The notes under the pieces: generated by a model
The model's database searches: none
Told to the model about the DNA's origin: nothing
Seen by the model: the letters and a program-made list of their open reading frames with translations, nothing else
Program-made: the position numbers and the translations under genes
In this document: in pieces, positions 1-9,839 of the stretch
How the letters are laid out: every line of letters starts with the position of its first letter
Numbering within the stretch: the first letter of the stretch is position 1
NCBI GenBank assembly: GCA_042408195.1
Contig: JBHOQL010000042.1
Span: forward strand, 26,827 to 90,826
Length of the DNA: 64,000 bases
Source: SpSt-600 sp042408195
GTDB taxonomy: Bacteria > Chloroflexota > Anaerolineae > SpSt-600
Direction: 5' to 3'

Positions 1-3000
1 AAGTAGGTAAGGCCACCCTGCATGGCCGCCGCCAAGGAGGGCTCAAGCTTGACCACAAGCTTGCCCATGGTCGGGTCCATAACCTGGGGAAGGCGGATTA
101 GCTCAAGACGCTCTCCATCTTCCTCCAGGACGCCCGCAGTGGAGACCACTTCGGGAGTTGAGTAGTGGTGGACAGGCAAAGTCATCTCCACTGCATCTGA
201 GAACGGGCCTCCGTAAGCTTTCATGGTGACCACGGCCTTCTCAATCCCGGGGACTTTTACTTTCCACCGGAGCAAAACCTTATCGTAAGGTAGGATTGAG
301 ACCGTTGTGGAAGGCTCGCTCTGGATTTCCAACCCGGCGGCTTCCAGTGAAACCTTAACTTCCAAGGATTGAGAGGTGTTGTTGTGGACCGTAGCTCCGA
401 TTTCGGCCAGATCCCCCACAGTGAAGAAGCGGGGGAGCAGGGGCCTGATGAGCAGATCTTTGGAGACGATGAGGTCCTTCTGAGCCTCGCCCAGCAGCTC
501 GCTGGCTGTTACCCCTTTGGCATCCATCCGCCAGGTGGTGAGGTTATCGGGTAATTTGACGGTAACCCGAGCGTAGCCCTGAGGGTCGGTCTTGAGGGAA
601 GCAATCCAGTAGGCTGTGTCCAAGAACTCCCGGCGGATCGGGGCAAAGGGCTCAAATCCTCCACCTCCACCTTTTCCTCTGGAGGGCAAAAACCGTTCGG
701 CAGCGACGGCGAGGCTTGCACTTGTGTTCACTCCTATTGGCCTTTCCTGCCAGAAGTTCTGGACCAGAGAAGGAGGCCGTTCGGCAAGGGCCAGTACTGC
801 CTTGTCCACTAAGGCCAGGGAGAGTTCAGTCTCAATCCCATTACCTCTATGGTCCGTAACCTTCACTTCAAAACTCACCTCTTCACCAGGACCAGCCCTT
901 TCTCGATCGGGTATTATTTGCACTTTGAGGAGCTTGCTTTCGGCTGAAACCGGCAGTTTGAGGTAACCGGCGCGGTATGGTTCTATGGTTTCATCTCCAG
1001 CTTCTCCCCTCAGGAGGATCACGGAGACATAAACGTTAGGGATGTGCCTTTCAGTTATGGGGATATCAACGGTAAATCCGCCTGGTGTGACAGTGAGGAC
1101 TTTGTGCTCCATTATCCTGCCTCTTTCCAGAGTCAGGAGGGCGGTCACCGGTTTGGGATAAGGGGAGGGGATGAAGATACGGGCGGTGTCACCCGGGCGA
1201 TACTCCTTCTTGTCCGGGATAAGGTCCACCTTCATCCCCACTTCGCGGGGCCAGCTCACGTACTCCTGGGAACTCACCCAAAGGTAAGCGGCGGAGCGGA
1301 TTTCGTTACCCAGGCGATCCTTCGCCAGGACCGAAATCTTGTAAGTTCCACCCTCATCGGGCGTGAACTCCACCGCACCGTGGCCCTTTTCATCCAATTT
1401 CACGGTAGTGGTTAGGATAGGGGTATCTTCAAATTTCGTGACCCACCAGAAAGTTCCGTCCAACTGTTCCTCCTGAACGCTGTACCAGCGGCGCTTTGAA
1501 ACCACCAGGCTTACACTGGCAGGAAGGCCATCCCTTCCAGGGGTCTTAACGGCTACCACGTTCACCCGCTGCTTCTTGCCGATCTCCCCTACCCACGACT
1601 CTGGAGATAAGCCAAGATAAAATTCGCCTCTGTGGACTGTTACGAAAGCTTGCGAAGCCACTTCTCGTCCGTCTACGTCCAAAACTCTAACGTCAATGGT
1701 GAAGAACTGGGAAAGCTTCTTGGTGGATATATCGGCTGGGATTGTAAAGGAGAACAACCCTTGCGCATCCGTTTTCCCTTCGCCCGAAGCTATGGGCTCG
1801 CTATAGGGTCCTCTCCTTTCTTCGCCCCATTCGTAATCGGTGAAGCTATAGTAAGGGTAATCGGGGTGATAGAAGAAATAGTCTCGGCTCAGCACTGACC
1901 AATAAACTTTAGCATCCTTGACCGGCTGGCCAAAGTAGTAGATGGCAGAGACGGTGGTTTTTATGCTTTCACCGTTTACGTAATTATCCTTGTCAGTCTC
2001 GAGGGAGACTTCAAACTCGGGCTTACGGTACTCAGCTACTTGGAAGAAACCCTCGGTCCGCTCTTCTCCGATCAAAGCCTCAATCCGATAGTAACCCAGA
2101 GAGGCCTCATCTCCAAGAGCGATATCACCGCTTATAGTGCCGTAAGGACCAAGGGATTTTTCCTCTTTGCTGACTATCTTGCCTTCCGCATCGTAAACGT
2201 TTACAAAGACTTTCTCCCCGATGGGTGGGAGCTTGTACATGGCATCGTCATCCAACCGGAATACTCCTTTGTAGTGAACCACTTGTCCGGGCCTGTAGAT
2301 TGGGCGATCGGTGTAAATGAAGCCGGTATACCGCCTTGGCTCTATGTAAGCGCTTAACCCGAAATCCCAAGGGCTTAGACCTGCGTTCCATTCATTGGAA
2401 ACTACCCCGAAAATCCCCTCTCCATAGGCAAAGGCTGTTATTCCAGTCCAAGGGTCAAACTTCTTCTCGCCAAACTCTACTTTGGCAACCCCGTCGTTCC
2501 CAGTGATTCCCTCTCCCAAGACAATTTCAGGGGTTCTTACCCTGACGGTAATTGAAGGCAAAGGCTTGGCTGTTCTCAGGTCTGTAACCCATACCAGAGC
2601 ACCAGAAGATGAATACTTGAGCACAAGCCCGGCATTGACCAAAGCGAAGTATTGACTGGGTTCTTGGTGGTACTTCGCTATCTCAGGAGCACTTGCTTTA
2701 AGGAGATAAAGGCCTGGGGCAAGAGGGGAACCATCCCTCGTCCTCAGGGGAACGCTGAGTTCCTGAGTTTTGTTAAGAGGAGGCGAAACCGCCAAGGACC
2801 AAGAATTGATGAGAGAGCCACGCTCGGGGAAGAGGGAGCGGTTTACGAAGTTCTCCTCCTTCAGCTTGTAAAGGAAGAGGTCAATGCGTGAAACGTTCAG
2901 GTAGAAAAGCTTGGCAAAAACTTCCTCGGCCTTGCCAGCATCGTAGATGAAATCACCCCTGGTAGCGAAATAAACCGATGGCTCAAGGGCCTTGGTGGTG

Positions 3001-4295
3001 AATGTGAAAACGTAATCTTCCCCGATCGTATTCCCGTACGGGTCGGCTATGCCTCTCTTCACCGTTACAGTGTAGAGGGTTGAGGGCTCCAGTTGCGTGC
3101 CAATATATAAAGAATTGTCAAGCTCGTTCCACCAGGTATAGACATTGGTGACGGTTGGGGTTATGAGGACTTTACCAGCCAAGGTTTTAGGATCAATGGG
3201 AGCATTGAAGAAAATACTGATGCTCCAGAGTTCGGCGTTTTCCTCACCATTGTAAGGCCTGGTGAAAGAGATAGCCGGATAGGGCACAGTCTTGAAAGTC
3301 CACTGTACAGCGGAAACGAGATTCCCTCCCGAGGCTGCTGCGGTTTCTCTCTCAAGCCGGACCTGATATTGGGTCTCCAGCTTCAGGGGCTGGGCAGGGA
3401 CGAAAACTACAGTGTAATCATCTTCCCAGCGGAAAGCACCGAGGACTTTTTGGCCTTTTTCCATATCCACCAAGGAGAAATTCTCTTCAACGGATTGACG
3501 CGACGCAGGGGCGTTAAAAGTCACCGTTATGGGGGTGGTAAGGGGTATGTTGAAGTCTTTGGGTTCGTAACTTTTCACATAGAACGGCTCGGTGGTGAAA
3601 CTCCAGGCGTAATCTTTCTCTAAAGCGTTGCCAGAAGTATCCTTCAGCCCAGCTTTCACCGTAACAGTATAAGTCGTTCCGGGGGCAAAGACGGGGTCGG
3701 GCTTGAAGATGTAGACGGAAGTATTGAGCCAGTAACCTTTGCCATTGACCGGGGGCTGGATTTCCAAGGGGTGGGGGAGGTCCTTTTGCTCCTCTATGGC
3801 TACCAAGGGGACTATGGGCCGGTTGAAGACCACTGTGATAGAGCGGTCGACCCCAACATCGGTGGAGTTGGGGGCAGGCTGAACAGCCGAAATCTCAAGG
3901 TAACCGACCGAAGTGAAGGAAAACTCCAGAGGACGGGACAGGCTGAGGCCCGTAGCACTTCTTGCTTCCACCCCTAACTTCACTCTATATACAGTGTCCC
4001 TGAGCCAGCCTTCTTTGGGGCGAAAGATAAAAGTGTTCTTGCTCCAGCTTACGATGCCTTCCATTCGGGGGATTACGGAGAAAGCTTTCTCCACCGATTC
4101 TTTATCCATCGGCTGGTTGAAGGTTATAGTGATGGGTGCATCTACACTTACTTCTTCTCCTTCGGCGGGAGAGAAAGAGAGGATAGCAAGGGGTTCCGGG
4201 GGAGCTTTGGCGAGGGGAACACAAGCACCACCTAGGGCTCCTGTAGCTAAGGAAAACAGGGCCAAAAAAGAAAAAATTTTCAAAACCCTGGACAT
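1..4295 (-). CDS. Alpha-2-macroglobulin family protein (3' part missing at window edge)
   Basis: Large secreted or membrane-anchored protein of the bacterial alpha-2-macroglobulin family, thought to trap proteases at the cell surface. The reading frame is open from ATG 4295 to the left edge (about 1,430 codons), so the C-terminal part with the thioester/TED domain lies outside. Visible in order: a hydrophobic leader ending in GGAC (a weak lipobox, so a lipoprotein is possible); several SbsA-like Ig repeats, each with a pattern like ITVTFNxP in roughly the first 450 residues; the A2M MG motif TDRPIYRPGQ near residue 660; a Gly-run (KGGGGGF) near residue 1,210, probably the bait/linker region; then the DTAYW and LPDNLTTW motifs that precede the TED. 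RBS AGGGAGGATAATGCT supports ATG 4295; the ATG at 4300 is out of frame. It is last in the minus-strand run behind two GT-C membrane proteins. No PBP1C partner is in the window. Confidence 0.9.
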   Translation of the reverse strand, partial: MSRVLKIFSFLALFSLATGALGGACVPLAKAPPEPLAILSFSPAEGEEVSVDAPITITFNQPMDKESVEKAFSVIPRMEGIVSWSKNTFIFRPKEGWLRDTVYRVKLGVEARSATGLSLSRPLEFSFTSVGYLEISAVQPAPNSTDVGVDRSITVVFNRPIVPLVAIEEQKDLPHPLEIQPPVNGKGYWLNTSVYIFKPDPVFAPGTTYTVTVKAGLKDTSGNALEKDYAWSFTTEPFYVKSYEPKDFNIPLTTPITVTFNAPASRQSVEENFSLVDMEKGQKVLGAFRWEDDYTVVFVPAQPLKLETQYQVRLERETAAASGGNLVSAVQWTFKTVPYPAISFTRPYNGEENAELWSISIFFNAPIDPKTLAGKVLITPTVTNVYTWWNELDNSLYIGTQLEPSTLYTVTVKRGIADPYGNTIGEDYVFTFTTKALEPSVYFATRGDFIYDAGKAEEVFAKLFYLNVSRIDLFLYKLKEENFVNRSLFPERGSLINSWSLAVSPPLNKTQELSVPLRTRDGSPLAPGLYLLKASAPEIAKYHQEPSQYFALVNAGLVLKYSSSGALVWVTDLRTAKPLPSITVRVRTPEIVLGEGITGNDGVAKVEFGEKKFDPWTGITAFAYGEGIFGVVSNEWNAGLSPWDFGLSAYIEPRRYTGFIYTDRPIYRPGQVVHYKGVFRLDDDAMYKLPPIGEKVFVNVYDAEGKIVSKEEKSLGPYGTISGDIALGDEASLGYYRIEALIGEERTEGFFQVAEYRKPEFEVSLETDKDNYVNGESIKTTVSAIYYFGQPVKDAKVYWSVLSRDYFFYHPDYPYYSFTDYEWGEERRGPYSEPIASGEGKTDAQGLFSFTIPADISTKKLSQFFTIDVRVLDVDGREVASQAFVTVHRGEFYLGLSPESWVGEIGKKQRVNVVAVKTPGRDGLPASVSLVVSKRRWYSVQEEQLDGTFWWVTKFEDTPILTTTVKLDEKGHGAVEFTPDEGGTYKISVLAKDRLGNEIRSAAYLWVSSQEYVSWPREVGMKVDLIPDKKEYRPGDTARIFIPSPYPKPVTALLTLERGRIMEHKVLTVTPGGFTVDIPITERHIPNVYVSVILLRGEAGDETIEPYRAGYLKLPVSAESKLLKVQIIPDRERAGPGEEVSFEVKVTDHRGNGIETELSLALVDKAVLALAERPPSLVQNFWQERPIGVNTSASLAVAAERFLPSRGKGGGGGFEPFAPIRREFLDTAYWIASLKTDPQGYARVTVKLPDNLTTWRMDAKGVTASELLGEAQKDLIVSKDLLIRPLLPRFFTVGDLAEIGATVHNNTSQSLEVKVSLEAAGLEIQSEPSTTVSILPYDKVLLRWKVKVPGIEKAVVTMKAYGGPFSDAVEMTLPVHHYSTPEVVSTAGVLEEDGERLELIRLPQVMDPTMGKLVVKLEPSLAAAMQGGLTY

Positions 4296-4398
4296 AGCAT
4301 TATCCTCCCTTTTGTGAGCGCTGGCTAAAGACTTTGCGCCAGCCATGGTTTTTTATTATTTGACGCCGTTTCTTCACTTTGAGTTCCATTGTATGATA

Positions 4399-6081
4399 CT
4401 ATGCGGCTTTCGACAAACCAGAGAAGCGCGAGCGGAAAGCTCGCAGGAACCTTTTGGGTAAACAGAGCACAATGCTCAGCACCAGCGAAGCGAGGGAAAG
4501 GAGCTGCGACCAGAAGCGCAGGGGAGTATCTTCAAAGCGGAGCAGCACCTTGTGCTGGCCTGCAGGGACTTCCAGGGCGATAAGGCCATATTTGCCCTCA
4601 GGGCGGATAGGGACCGGCTTGCCATCCACATAGGCCCGCCACCCGGGATAGTAATAGGTGTAAAAAAGGAGGGTAATCTCTTCTTCGGCTTCTACTCCTA
4701 CCTCCTCCGAGCGTCCGCCGTGCCTAAGCGGTACAACAGTGCCGCGGCCGCGAATGATTTCAGCTTTGCGGAGAGGTTCACCTCTGAGGTATTGCTCTAT
4801 AAGGGGTGACTCTTTCGGAAATTCCCGGGTCCAGGCAGTCATGCCTCGCATATCGGGGTAATCCAGCTCAAAATCTATTACCGCTACTGGCTGCTCAGCT
4901 CTGGGGGAAATCTCCGTGTGTTGGGGCAGAGTGTAATCAAATGTTGAAACCAGGATCAGAAGGATGAGGAGAAACTCTTTTTCCCCGAGCATTTCTCCCA
5001 GCATTCCCCCGAGGAGGGAGAGGGATATTACAGCTAGAGCAAGGAACCGCCAAGGAAACTGCACGAGGGGAAGGAGAGGAACCTTCTCCCAGACCAAGGC
5101 TGAGGCTGGAAGGGTCAGCAAAATGGAGACGAAAGCCCAGGAGGTCCAGAAAGCCAATTTCCCCCGGTTCTCTTTCTCCTTCCAGCCTAGAACCAGTGCC
5201 CCGATGCCGCTCCCCAGAAGCAGAAGTCCGATCTGGAGAGGCATGCCGTCCTCCGGTCCGGCCACGGCATACCCATGGCCCCACTGCGGGTCGAAGAGTT
5301 GAAAGAGGTATACAAACTGCTCGCGAAAATTGTATTTAGCCATCATCCACTGTTCTTGGACGATAAACCTCCTCTCGGCTAGGGCTGGTATCCAGTAAGC
5401 GGCACTCAAGCCAAGGGAGAGCAATACAGCCAAAACGGAATGGATCAGAGGCTGCAATCCCCGTCTTTTAATCCCCTCGTAAAGCACGAAAGCCATCAGC
5501 GTTGGCAGGAAGATGAGCGCAGTGATCTGGTGGGCAAGGATTATCGCCCCTAAGGAGAAACCGGCGAGCGCTGTGGCCCTCAGGTTTGGATCATCTACAA
5601 GGTAGTAGAAAGCAAGGAGGCTCAAAGGCATGAGGGAAAAAGCGAGGAATTCCGCCAGAGCACAGCGAACGTAGATATCTACAAGGTGATAAGGGGCATA
5701 AGTGAAGAGGAGGGAAGAGATCAAACCTGCCCTTTCACCCCAGAGCTTACGGCCCAGAAGATACGTGCCAATCGCTCCGAGCCAGAAGCTCAGGAGAAAA
5801 GTGAGCTTGACCGACCAGGTTACGCCCAGGCCCAGAAGGTGAAAAGCTTCGGCTGTGAAGTAAGCTAACGGTGCATAGAAGATGAACAGGGGGTAACCGT
5901 AGCCCACGGCTTGGTCTATGGCCCAGCGGGGATACCAGGCTCCGTCCTTTATGGCTTGATCAAATTCTACGAGAAAGAAAAGGGTATGGCGAGCATCGTG
6001 GGCCTTGAGGAAGTAGCCAGGGGCGAGGAGAGGCCACCACGCAAAGGAGGTGAGAAGGAGAACTAAGGCAATCTTGCGCAT
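4399..6081 (-). CDS. PTPS-related GT-C-like multi-spanning membrane protein (copy 2)
   Basis: 560-residue polytopic membrane protein of the '6-pyruvoyl-tetrahydropterin synthase related' membrane family (PF10131-like), a GT-C fold group believed to move sugars from a lipid carrier outside the membrane; the substrate is unknown. About a dozen hydrophobic helices fill residues 1-420. The first external loop carries KAHDARH with Asp29, in the place where GT-C enzymes keep their catalytic acid. The C-terminal ~120 residues form a soluble domain ending in a YYYPGWRAYVDG-type sheet and a last helix. It is a clear paralogue of the gene just upstream: same loop motif, YGYPLF/YGYPFF, PHxLVDIYVR-like segment, FQLFxPxWG and FPWR. 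ATG 6081 (MRKIALV) is preferred over longer in-frame starts because it places the membrane helix first, with GGGGAAG just upstream. It overlaps the preceding stop by 19 bp. Confidence 0.82.
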   Translation of the reverse strand: MRKIALVLLLTSFAWWPLLAPGYFLKAHDARHTLFFLVEFDQAIKDGAWYPRWAIDQAVGYGYPLFIFYAPLAYFTAEAFHLLGLGVTWSVKLTFLLSFWLGAIGTYLLGRKLWGERAGLISSLLFTYAPYHLVDIYVRCALAEFLAFSLMPLSLLAFYYLVDDPNLRATALAGFSLGAIILAHQITALIFLPTLMAFVLYEGIKRRGLQPLIHSVLAVLLSLGLSAAYWIPALAERRFIVQEQWMMAKYNFREQFVYLFQLFDPQWGHGYAVAGPEDGMPLQIGLLLLGSGIGALVLGWKEKENRGKLAFWTSWAFVSILLTLPASALVWEKVPLLPLVQFPWRFLALAVISLSLLGGMLGEMLGEKEFLLILLILVSTFDYTLPQHTEISPRAEQPVAVIDFELDYPDMRGMTAWTREFPKESPLIEQYLRGEPLRKAEIIRGRGTVVPLRHGGRSEEVGVEAEEEITLLFYTYYYPGWRAYVDGKPVPIRPEGKYGLIALEVPAGQHKVLLRFEDTPLRFWSQLLSLASLVLSIVLCLPKRFLRAFRSRFSGLSKAA

Positions 6082-7862
6082 AATCTTCCCCTTCTCAACC
6101 ATGCTCTCGCCAGCCAAACCCCTACACAGAAAACGGTACTTGCCCAAGTCACAGCACAACCTGCTTTCCTCACAGGCGTATCCTCAAAGCGCACGAGGAC
6201 GAAATGCAGGCCCCCAGGAACTCTCACCGTCACCCTACCGAGGGGACCGTCTTCAGGAGCAACGGGCAATTTCCTTACCACTTGGTATTTATCCCCCTTC
6301 TTCTCCAGAAGGTAAGCCGTCCAGCCAGGGTAGTAGAAGAGGTTGAGGGTAACGGTCAGAGATTCCCTCTTAGTTAGGTAGCCGAAGAGCTCAGAGGCTG
6401 TGCGCCACTCCAAGGTTGAAATCTGGGTATCGGGGGGAATGGAACTGTAATCAATGCGTGTTTTAACCTCGATCCCAGCTATATGCAGGTCAGCAAAAGG
6501 TGACCAGTTTGGTATCTCCTTAACCCAAGCGGTGCAACCAGTCATCTCGTTGGATGTGCGCTGGAAGCGCATCAGGCCTGCCAAGGACACCCCGCCCTCC
6601 GGTGGTTTGGCGGGTTCAGCCTTTATATAGGGATAACTACCCGCGATAACTAAAAGGCTGATGAGGAGGGGCAATATGGATTTGTCCCTTTCCTCTACCA
6701 GCACGAGAGATGAAAGGAAAGCCAGGCAGAAAACTGAAATTAGCAGCCATCTCCAGGGGAACTGGGCAAACCGGACTAAACTCACGTTTTCCCACAAGAA
6801 AGTGGAAGCTTGAAGGGAGAGGAAAACCGTAATGGTCATTGTGGCGAAAAAGAACAAAGCTTGTGTTCGCAAGTTCCCCTTCAATCTTGGAAGAATCAAC
6901 AACGAGAGGACGGTCAGGCCGAAAGGCACAATGCCCAGCTGGTAGCTCAACTCATCGCCGGGCCCAGCTGCGCTTATCCCGAAGCCCCATCGGGGCGAAA
7001 AGAGTTGGAAAAAGTAGACAAAGTGGTCGTAATACCGGTAATACCCTCCCAGCCACTGGTCTGTCCGCACGTATTTGAACTCTAGGAAAGCCGGAAGCCA
7101 GAAGAAAGCGCTGAGAGCGATCCCAAGGAGCAAACCAGAGGCAGGAGCAATGGAAACATGGAGGAATTCTCCCAGACCCATAAAGCCGTAGAGAGGAGAC
7201 AATTTCTCGCGGGGAAGCCTGCTGAAGGCTTTCGCTCCCGCCAAAAGCAAGAGGTAAAAGGCCAATACGGGGGTAATGATCAGGGTTACCAGGTTGCTGC
7301 AGAGCAGAAGCAAAGCATAGGCGATTGCCGTCCAAACCACAGCATTCCAGCGAGGTTTATCTACGTTTTCATAAATGCCCCAGAAGACCAAAGGTATAAA
7401 CACGAAAGATACGGTCTCGGCCAGAGCGGCTCTTACGTAGAGGTCAAAGACATGATAGGGGGCATAAAGGTAAACCATAGCTCCCACTAAAGCTGCCCCC
7501 GACCCTATCACCCTTTTGAGGAAAAGATACATGGTTAGTCCCGAAAGTACAATTGAAAGGCCGAACACGATTTCAACGGAAGTGGGGATATCAAAGCCCA
7601 AGAGGTGGAAAATCTCGCCAAGGTAAGTTGGTAGGGGACCATAGATGTTGAAGAAGGGATAACCGTAACCGAAAGCGAAATCCGGTGACCACCTCGGGTA
7701 AAGGATTCTATCTTTTATGGAGCGATCCAGTTCAAAGACGAAGAAAACATTGTGGCGGGCATCGTGGGCTTTCCAGAAGTAACCAGGCATGAAGAGAGGC
7801 CCCATAAGGGGTATAGCGAGAAGGACCGTGAGGATAAGGTATGGGTCAAAGTTTCGGCGCAT
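6063..7862 (-). CDS. PTPS-related GT-C-like multi-spanning membrane protein (copy 1)
   Basis: 599-residue membrane protein, paralogue of the following gene and same family (PF10131-like; probable GT-C glycosyltransferase acting on the outer face of the membrane). KAHDARH is at residues 31-37, with Asp34 the candidate catalytic acid. YGYPFFNIYGPLP, LYAPYHVFDLYVRAALAE, FQLFSPRWGFG and FAQFPWRW are shared with the neighbour. The first ~420 residues are helical bundles, followed by an extracytoplasmic domain with an NLFYYPGWTAYL strand. The start overlaps the upstream CPBP protease by 17 bp, so the two are translationally coupled. The pair is a tandem duplication; sequence divergence suggests it is old. 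A role in cell-surface glycan assembly together with the GT4 enzyme two genes upstream is inference. Confidence 0.82.
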   Translation of the reverse strand: MRRNFDPYLILTVLLAIPLMGPLFMPGYFWKAHDARHNVFFVFELDRSIKDRILYPRWSPDFAFGYGYPFFNIYGPLPTYLGEIFHLLGFDIPTSVEIVFGLSIVLSGLTMYLFLKRVIGSGAALVGAMVYLYAPYHVFDLYVRAALAETVSFVFIPLVFWGIYENVDKPRWNAVVWTAIAYALLLLCSNLVTLIITPVLAFYLLLLAGAKAFSRLPREKLSPLYGFMGLGEFLHVSIAPASGLLLGIALSAFFWLPAFLEFKYVRTDQWLGGYYRYYDHFVYFFQLFSPRWGFGISAAGPGDELSYQLGIVPFGLTVLSLLILPRLKGNLRTQALFFFATMTITVFLSLQASTFLWENVSLVRFAQFPWRWLLISVFCLAFLSSLVLVEERDKSILPLLISLLVIAGSYPYIKAEPAKPPEGGVSLAGLMRFQRTSNEMTGCTAWVKEIPNWSPFADLHIAGIEVKTRIDYSSIPPDTQISTLEWRTASELFGYLTKRESLTVTLNLFYYPGWTAYLLEKKGDKYQVVRKLPVAPEDGPLGRVTVRVPGGLHFVLVRFEDTPVRKAGCAVTWASTVFCVGVWLARAWLRRGRLCARLP

Positions 7863-8730
7863 TTCTCTTTGCCCAGATGAACAGAATTGCTATGCCCAGG
7901 AGGATGGCGATGGTTCCTGTTATCCCACCCTCGGGGCCGAAGGCGCCACCCGAGAGGAAATGGCTCCCAGCTTTTATCTCTAGAGCCAGGATGCTGGGGA
8001 AATCTATCCCGCTCACGGGGAAACCGAGGATAGGGCCTTGGAAGTAGTTCCAAGAGAAGTGCAGCGCGGTGGGAAGCCAGAGGTTGCGCGTCAAAAGGTA
8101 GGCGATGGCAAAGAACACCCCTGCAAGGGCGATGTTGACGAAGGAAAGCACCGAAAAATGAGGGTTGAAGAGGTGAAGGAGGGAAAAAACCAAAGAGGAA
8201 ATTGCCACCGCCCAGCCGGTTCCGAAGGCCTCTTCAAGGTTCTGCAGGAAATACCCCCTGAAAAGCAGTTCCTCATTGAAGGCAGCGGGAAGCAAGGTCA
8301 AAAAAGTGAGGGAAAGGATCCAGAGGGCCTGAGGTAGAGGGGAAAGCTCGCCTGTTCTGGCCCATCCAGCTAAAACGTGAAAGCCAAACACTACAACCAT
8401 AAGCAGGGCTCCCAGTAGTAGCCCAAAACCTATATCCACTCCCAATCTCTTGCCTACTTCAAAGCCAAGGCTCCGGAAGCTCTTGCCGTCCAGAAAGCGC
8501 CTCATGATGAAAACAAGCCCGATCAGCACTGCCGTGCTTATCAGACCTGTCACAATGAAAAAAGCTGAACCAGGGCGCAGATCGGGAGCTCTGCCGATTA
8601 TAAGGAAGAACAAACTATAGGTTGCACCAACCAGACCGACCGTTAGAAAGTAAAGGGGAAGAAGCAAGAAAGCCCGCCACGCGGGGTGAAGCCTTCCATC
8701 TCTGAAGAAAAACCTCCGCCAGCCCATCAT
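7846..8730 (-). CDS. CPBP-family intramembrane metalloprotease
   Basis: 294-residue membrane protein of the CPBP/Abi (CAAX-protease-like, Rce1) family. Eight or so hydrophobic helices are visible. The three family motifs are all present: EE at 153-154 with Arg158 (NEELLFRGYF), FSLLH with His186, and HFSWN with His224 and Asn228, so the glutamate/histidine active site looks intact. Bacterial members process prenylated or other peptides or act in bacteriocin immunity and stress; the substrate here cannot be told. It starts inside the stop of the GT4 gene (ATGA, 4 bp) and its end overlaps the next gene, so it sits in the middle of one long minus-strand operon. Confidence 0.88.
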   Translation of the reverse strand: MMGWRRFFFRDGRLHPAWRAFLLLPLYFLTVGLVGATYSLFFLIIGRAPDLRPGSAFFIVTGLISTAVLIGLVFIMRRFLDGKSFRSLGFEVGKRLGVDIGFGLLLGALLMVVVFGFHVLAGWARTGELSPLPQALWILSLTFLTLLPAAFNEELLFRGYFLQNLEEAFGTGWAVAISSLVFSLLHLFNPHFSVLSFVNIALAGVFFAIAYLLTRNLWLPTALHFSWNYFQGPILGFPVSGIDFPSILALEIKAGSHFLSGGAFGPEGGITGTIAILLGIAILFIWAKRNAPKL

Positions 8731-9836
8731 TGCCTCCTATCTATGAGTTCCCGATAATAGTTCAGCACTTTGCGGGTCATTTCCTCTACTGAAAAAGACC
8801 GCGCGTGGGCCCGCGCTTTCCCACCCATCCTCAAACGGAGAGCTTTGTCCTCCAGCAGGAGTTTCACTGCTCCAGCCAGGGCCTTGGGATCGCGCGGCGG
8901 GACCACAAGCCCGGTTTCCCCATCTCTGTTCACCCAGGAGGTTCCGGTTCCGAGCTCAGTGGAAATCACCGGTTTCCCCGCAGCCATCGCCTCTATCAAG
9001 ACCGTCCCGAAGGCTTCGCTCCGGTGGGAGGCAGGTAAGACGAAGACATCGCAGGCATGGTAGAAGGCGGGGAGCTTATCATCTTCCACTTCTCCCAAGA
9101 AGAAAACTTTCCCATCAAGTCCCATATCCGAAGCAAGTTTCCTCCATTCCTTCTCCATGGGTCCGGAACCAACGATTAGGAGTTTAGCCTCCAAGTCCTT
9201 CATGGCTTCCAGAAGGTAAGGTATGCCTTTGTAGTAACGGAGCTTACCCACAAAGAGGAGGATAGGCTGTCCATAACAGCGACGAATGGCTTGGACTTCG
9301 TCATCGGGAGCCGAAGCGAAACGCTCCACTTCCACGCCCAGAGGGATGATGGTGCACTTTTCCCGGAAGAGCCGCAGATAAGGGGAAGATTCCAGATAGC
9401 GGGGGCTCGTTACGATGATACCATCAGCCCGACTGAGGATCCGCAAGAGCAGTGGGCGATAAAAAGGGAGTATTAACTTCTGTCGCACCACATCGCTGTG
9501 GTAGGTTACAACAGTGACTTTACCTTTGCCCAATAGAAAATTGGCCACTTCCCCCGGAGGGTAAGGGAAGTGGAGGTGTACGACATCAGCCGGGATTTTA
9601 CCTATCAAGCGGAAGAAGGAAAGACTTAGAGGCGTTGAAGCCAGGTGAGCTAGGCGCGCTGCCTTTATAACCCTTACCCCTTCTCTTTGTTCTTCCACAG
9701 TCTTTGGCCCTAGGTTGGTGACCAGCACGGTTACATCGTGTCCAAAGCGGACCTGTTCCCGAGCCAAAAGGCGGATGTGGTTCTCTATTCCTCCCGTGAC
9801 AGGGAAATAATCTTTGTAAACGTGGAGGATACGCAT
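8727..9836 (-). CDS. GT4-family glycosyltransferase
   Basis: 369-residue retaining glycosyltransferase of the GT-B fold, family 4, expected at the inner face of the membrane transferring a sugar from an NDP-sugar to a lipid or glycan acceptor. N-terminal Rossmann half: RILHVYKDYFPVTGGIE with the GGIE loop at 15-18. C-terminal half: VGKLRYYKG at 196-204, VGSGPMEKEW at 222-231 and the E-x7-E signature at Glu274/Glu282 (SEAFGTVLIE). Full length for the family. It follows the amidase with a 3-bp gap and overlaps the CPBP gene by 4 bp. Acceptor and donor cannot be predicted from sequence alone. Confidence 0.92.
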   Translation of the reverse strand: MRILHVYKDYFPVTGGIENHIRLLAREQVRFGHDVTVLVTNLGPKTVEEQREGVRVIKAARLAHLASTPLSLSFFRLIGKIPADVVHLHFPYPPGEVANFLLGKGKVTVVTYHSDVVRQKLILPFYRPLLLRILSRADGIIVTSPRYLESSPYLRLFREKCTIIPLGVEVERFASAPDDEVQAIRRCYGQPILLFVGKLRYYKGIPYLLEAMKDLEAKLLIVGSGPMEKEWRKLASDMGLDGKVFFLGEVEDDKLPAFYHACDVFVLPASHRSEAFGTVLIEAMAAGKPVISTELGTGTSWVNRDGETGLVVPPRDPKALAGAVKLLLEDKALRLRMGGKARAHARSFSVEEMTRKVLNYYRELIDRRQ

Positions 9837-9839
9837 TGC

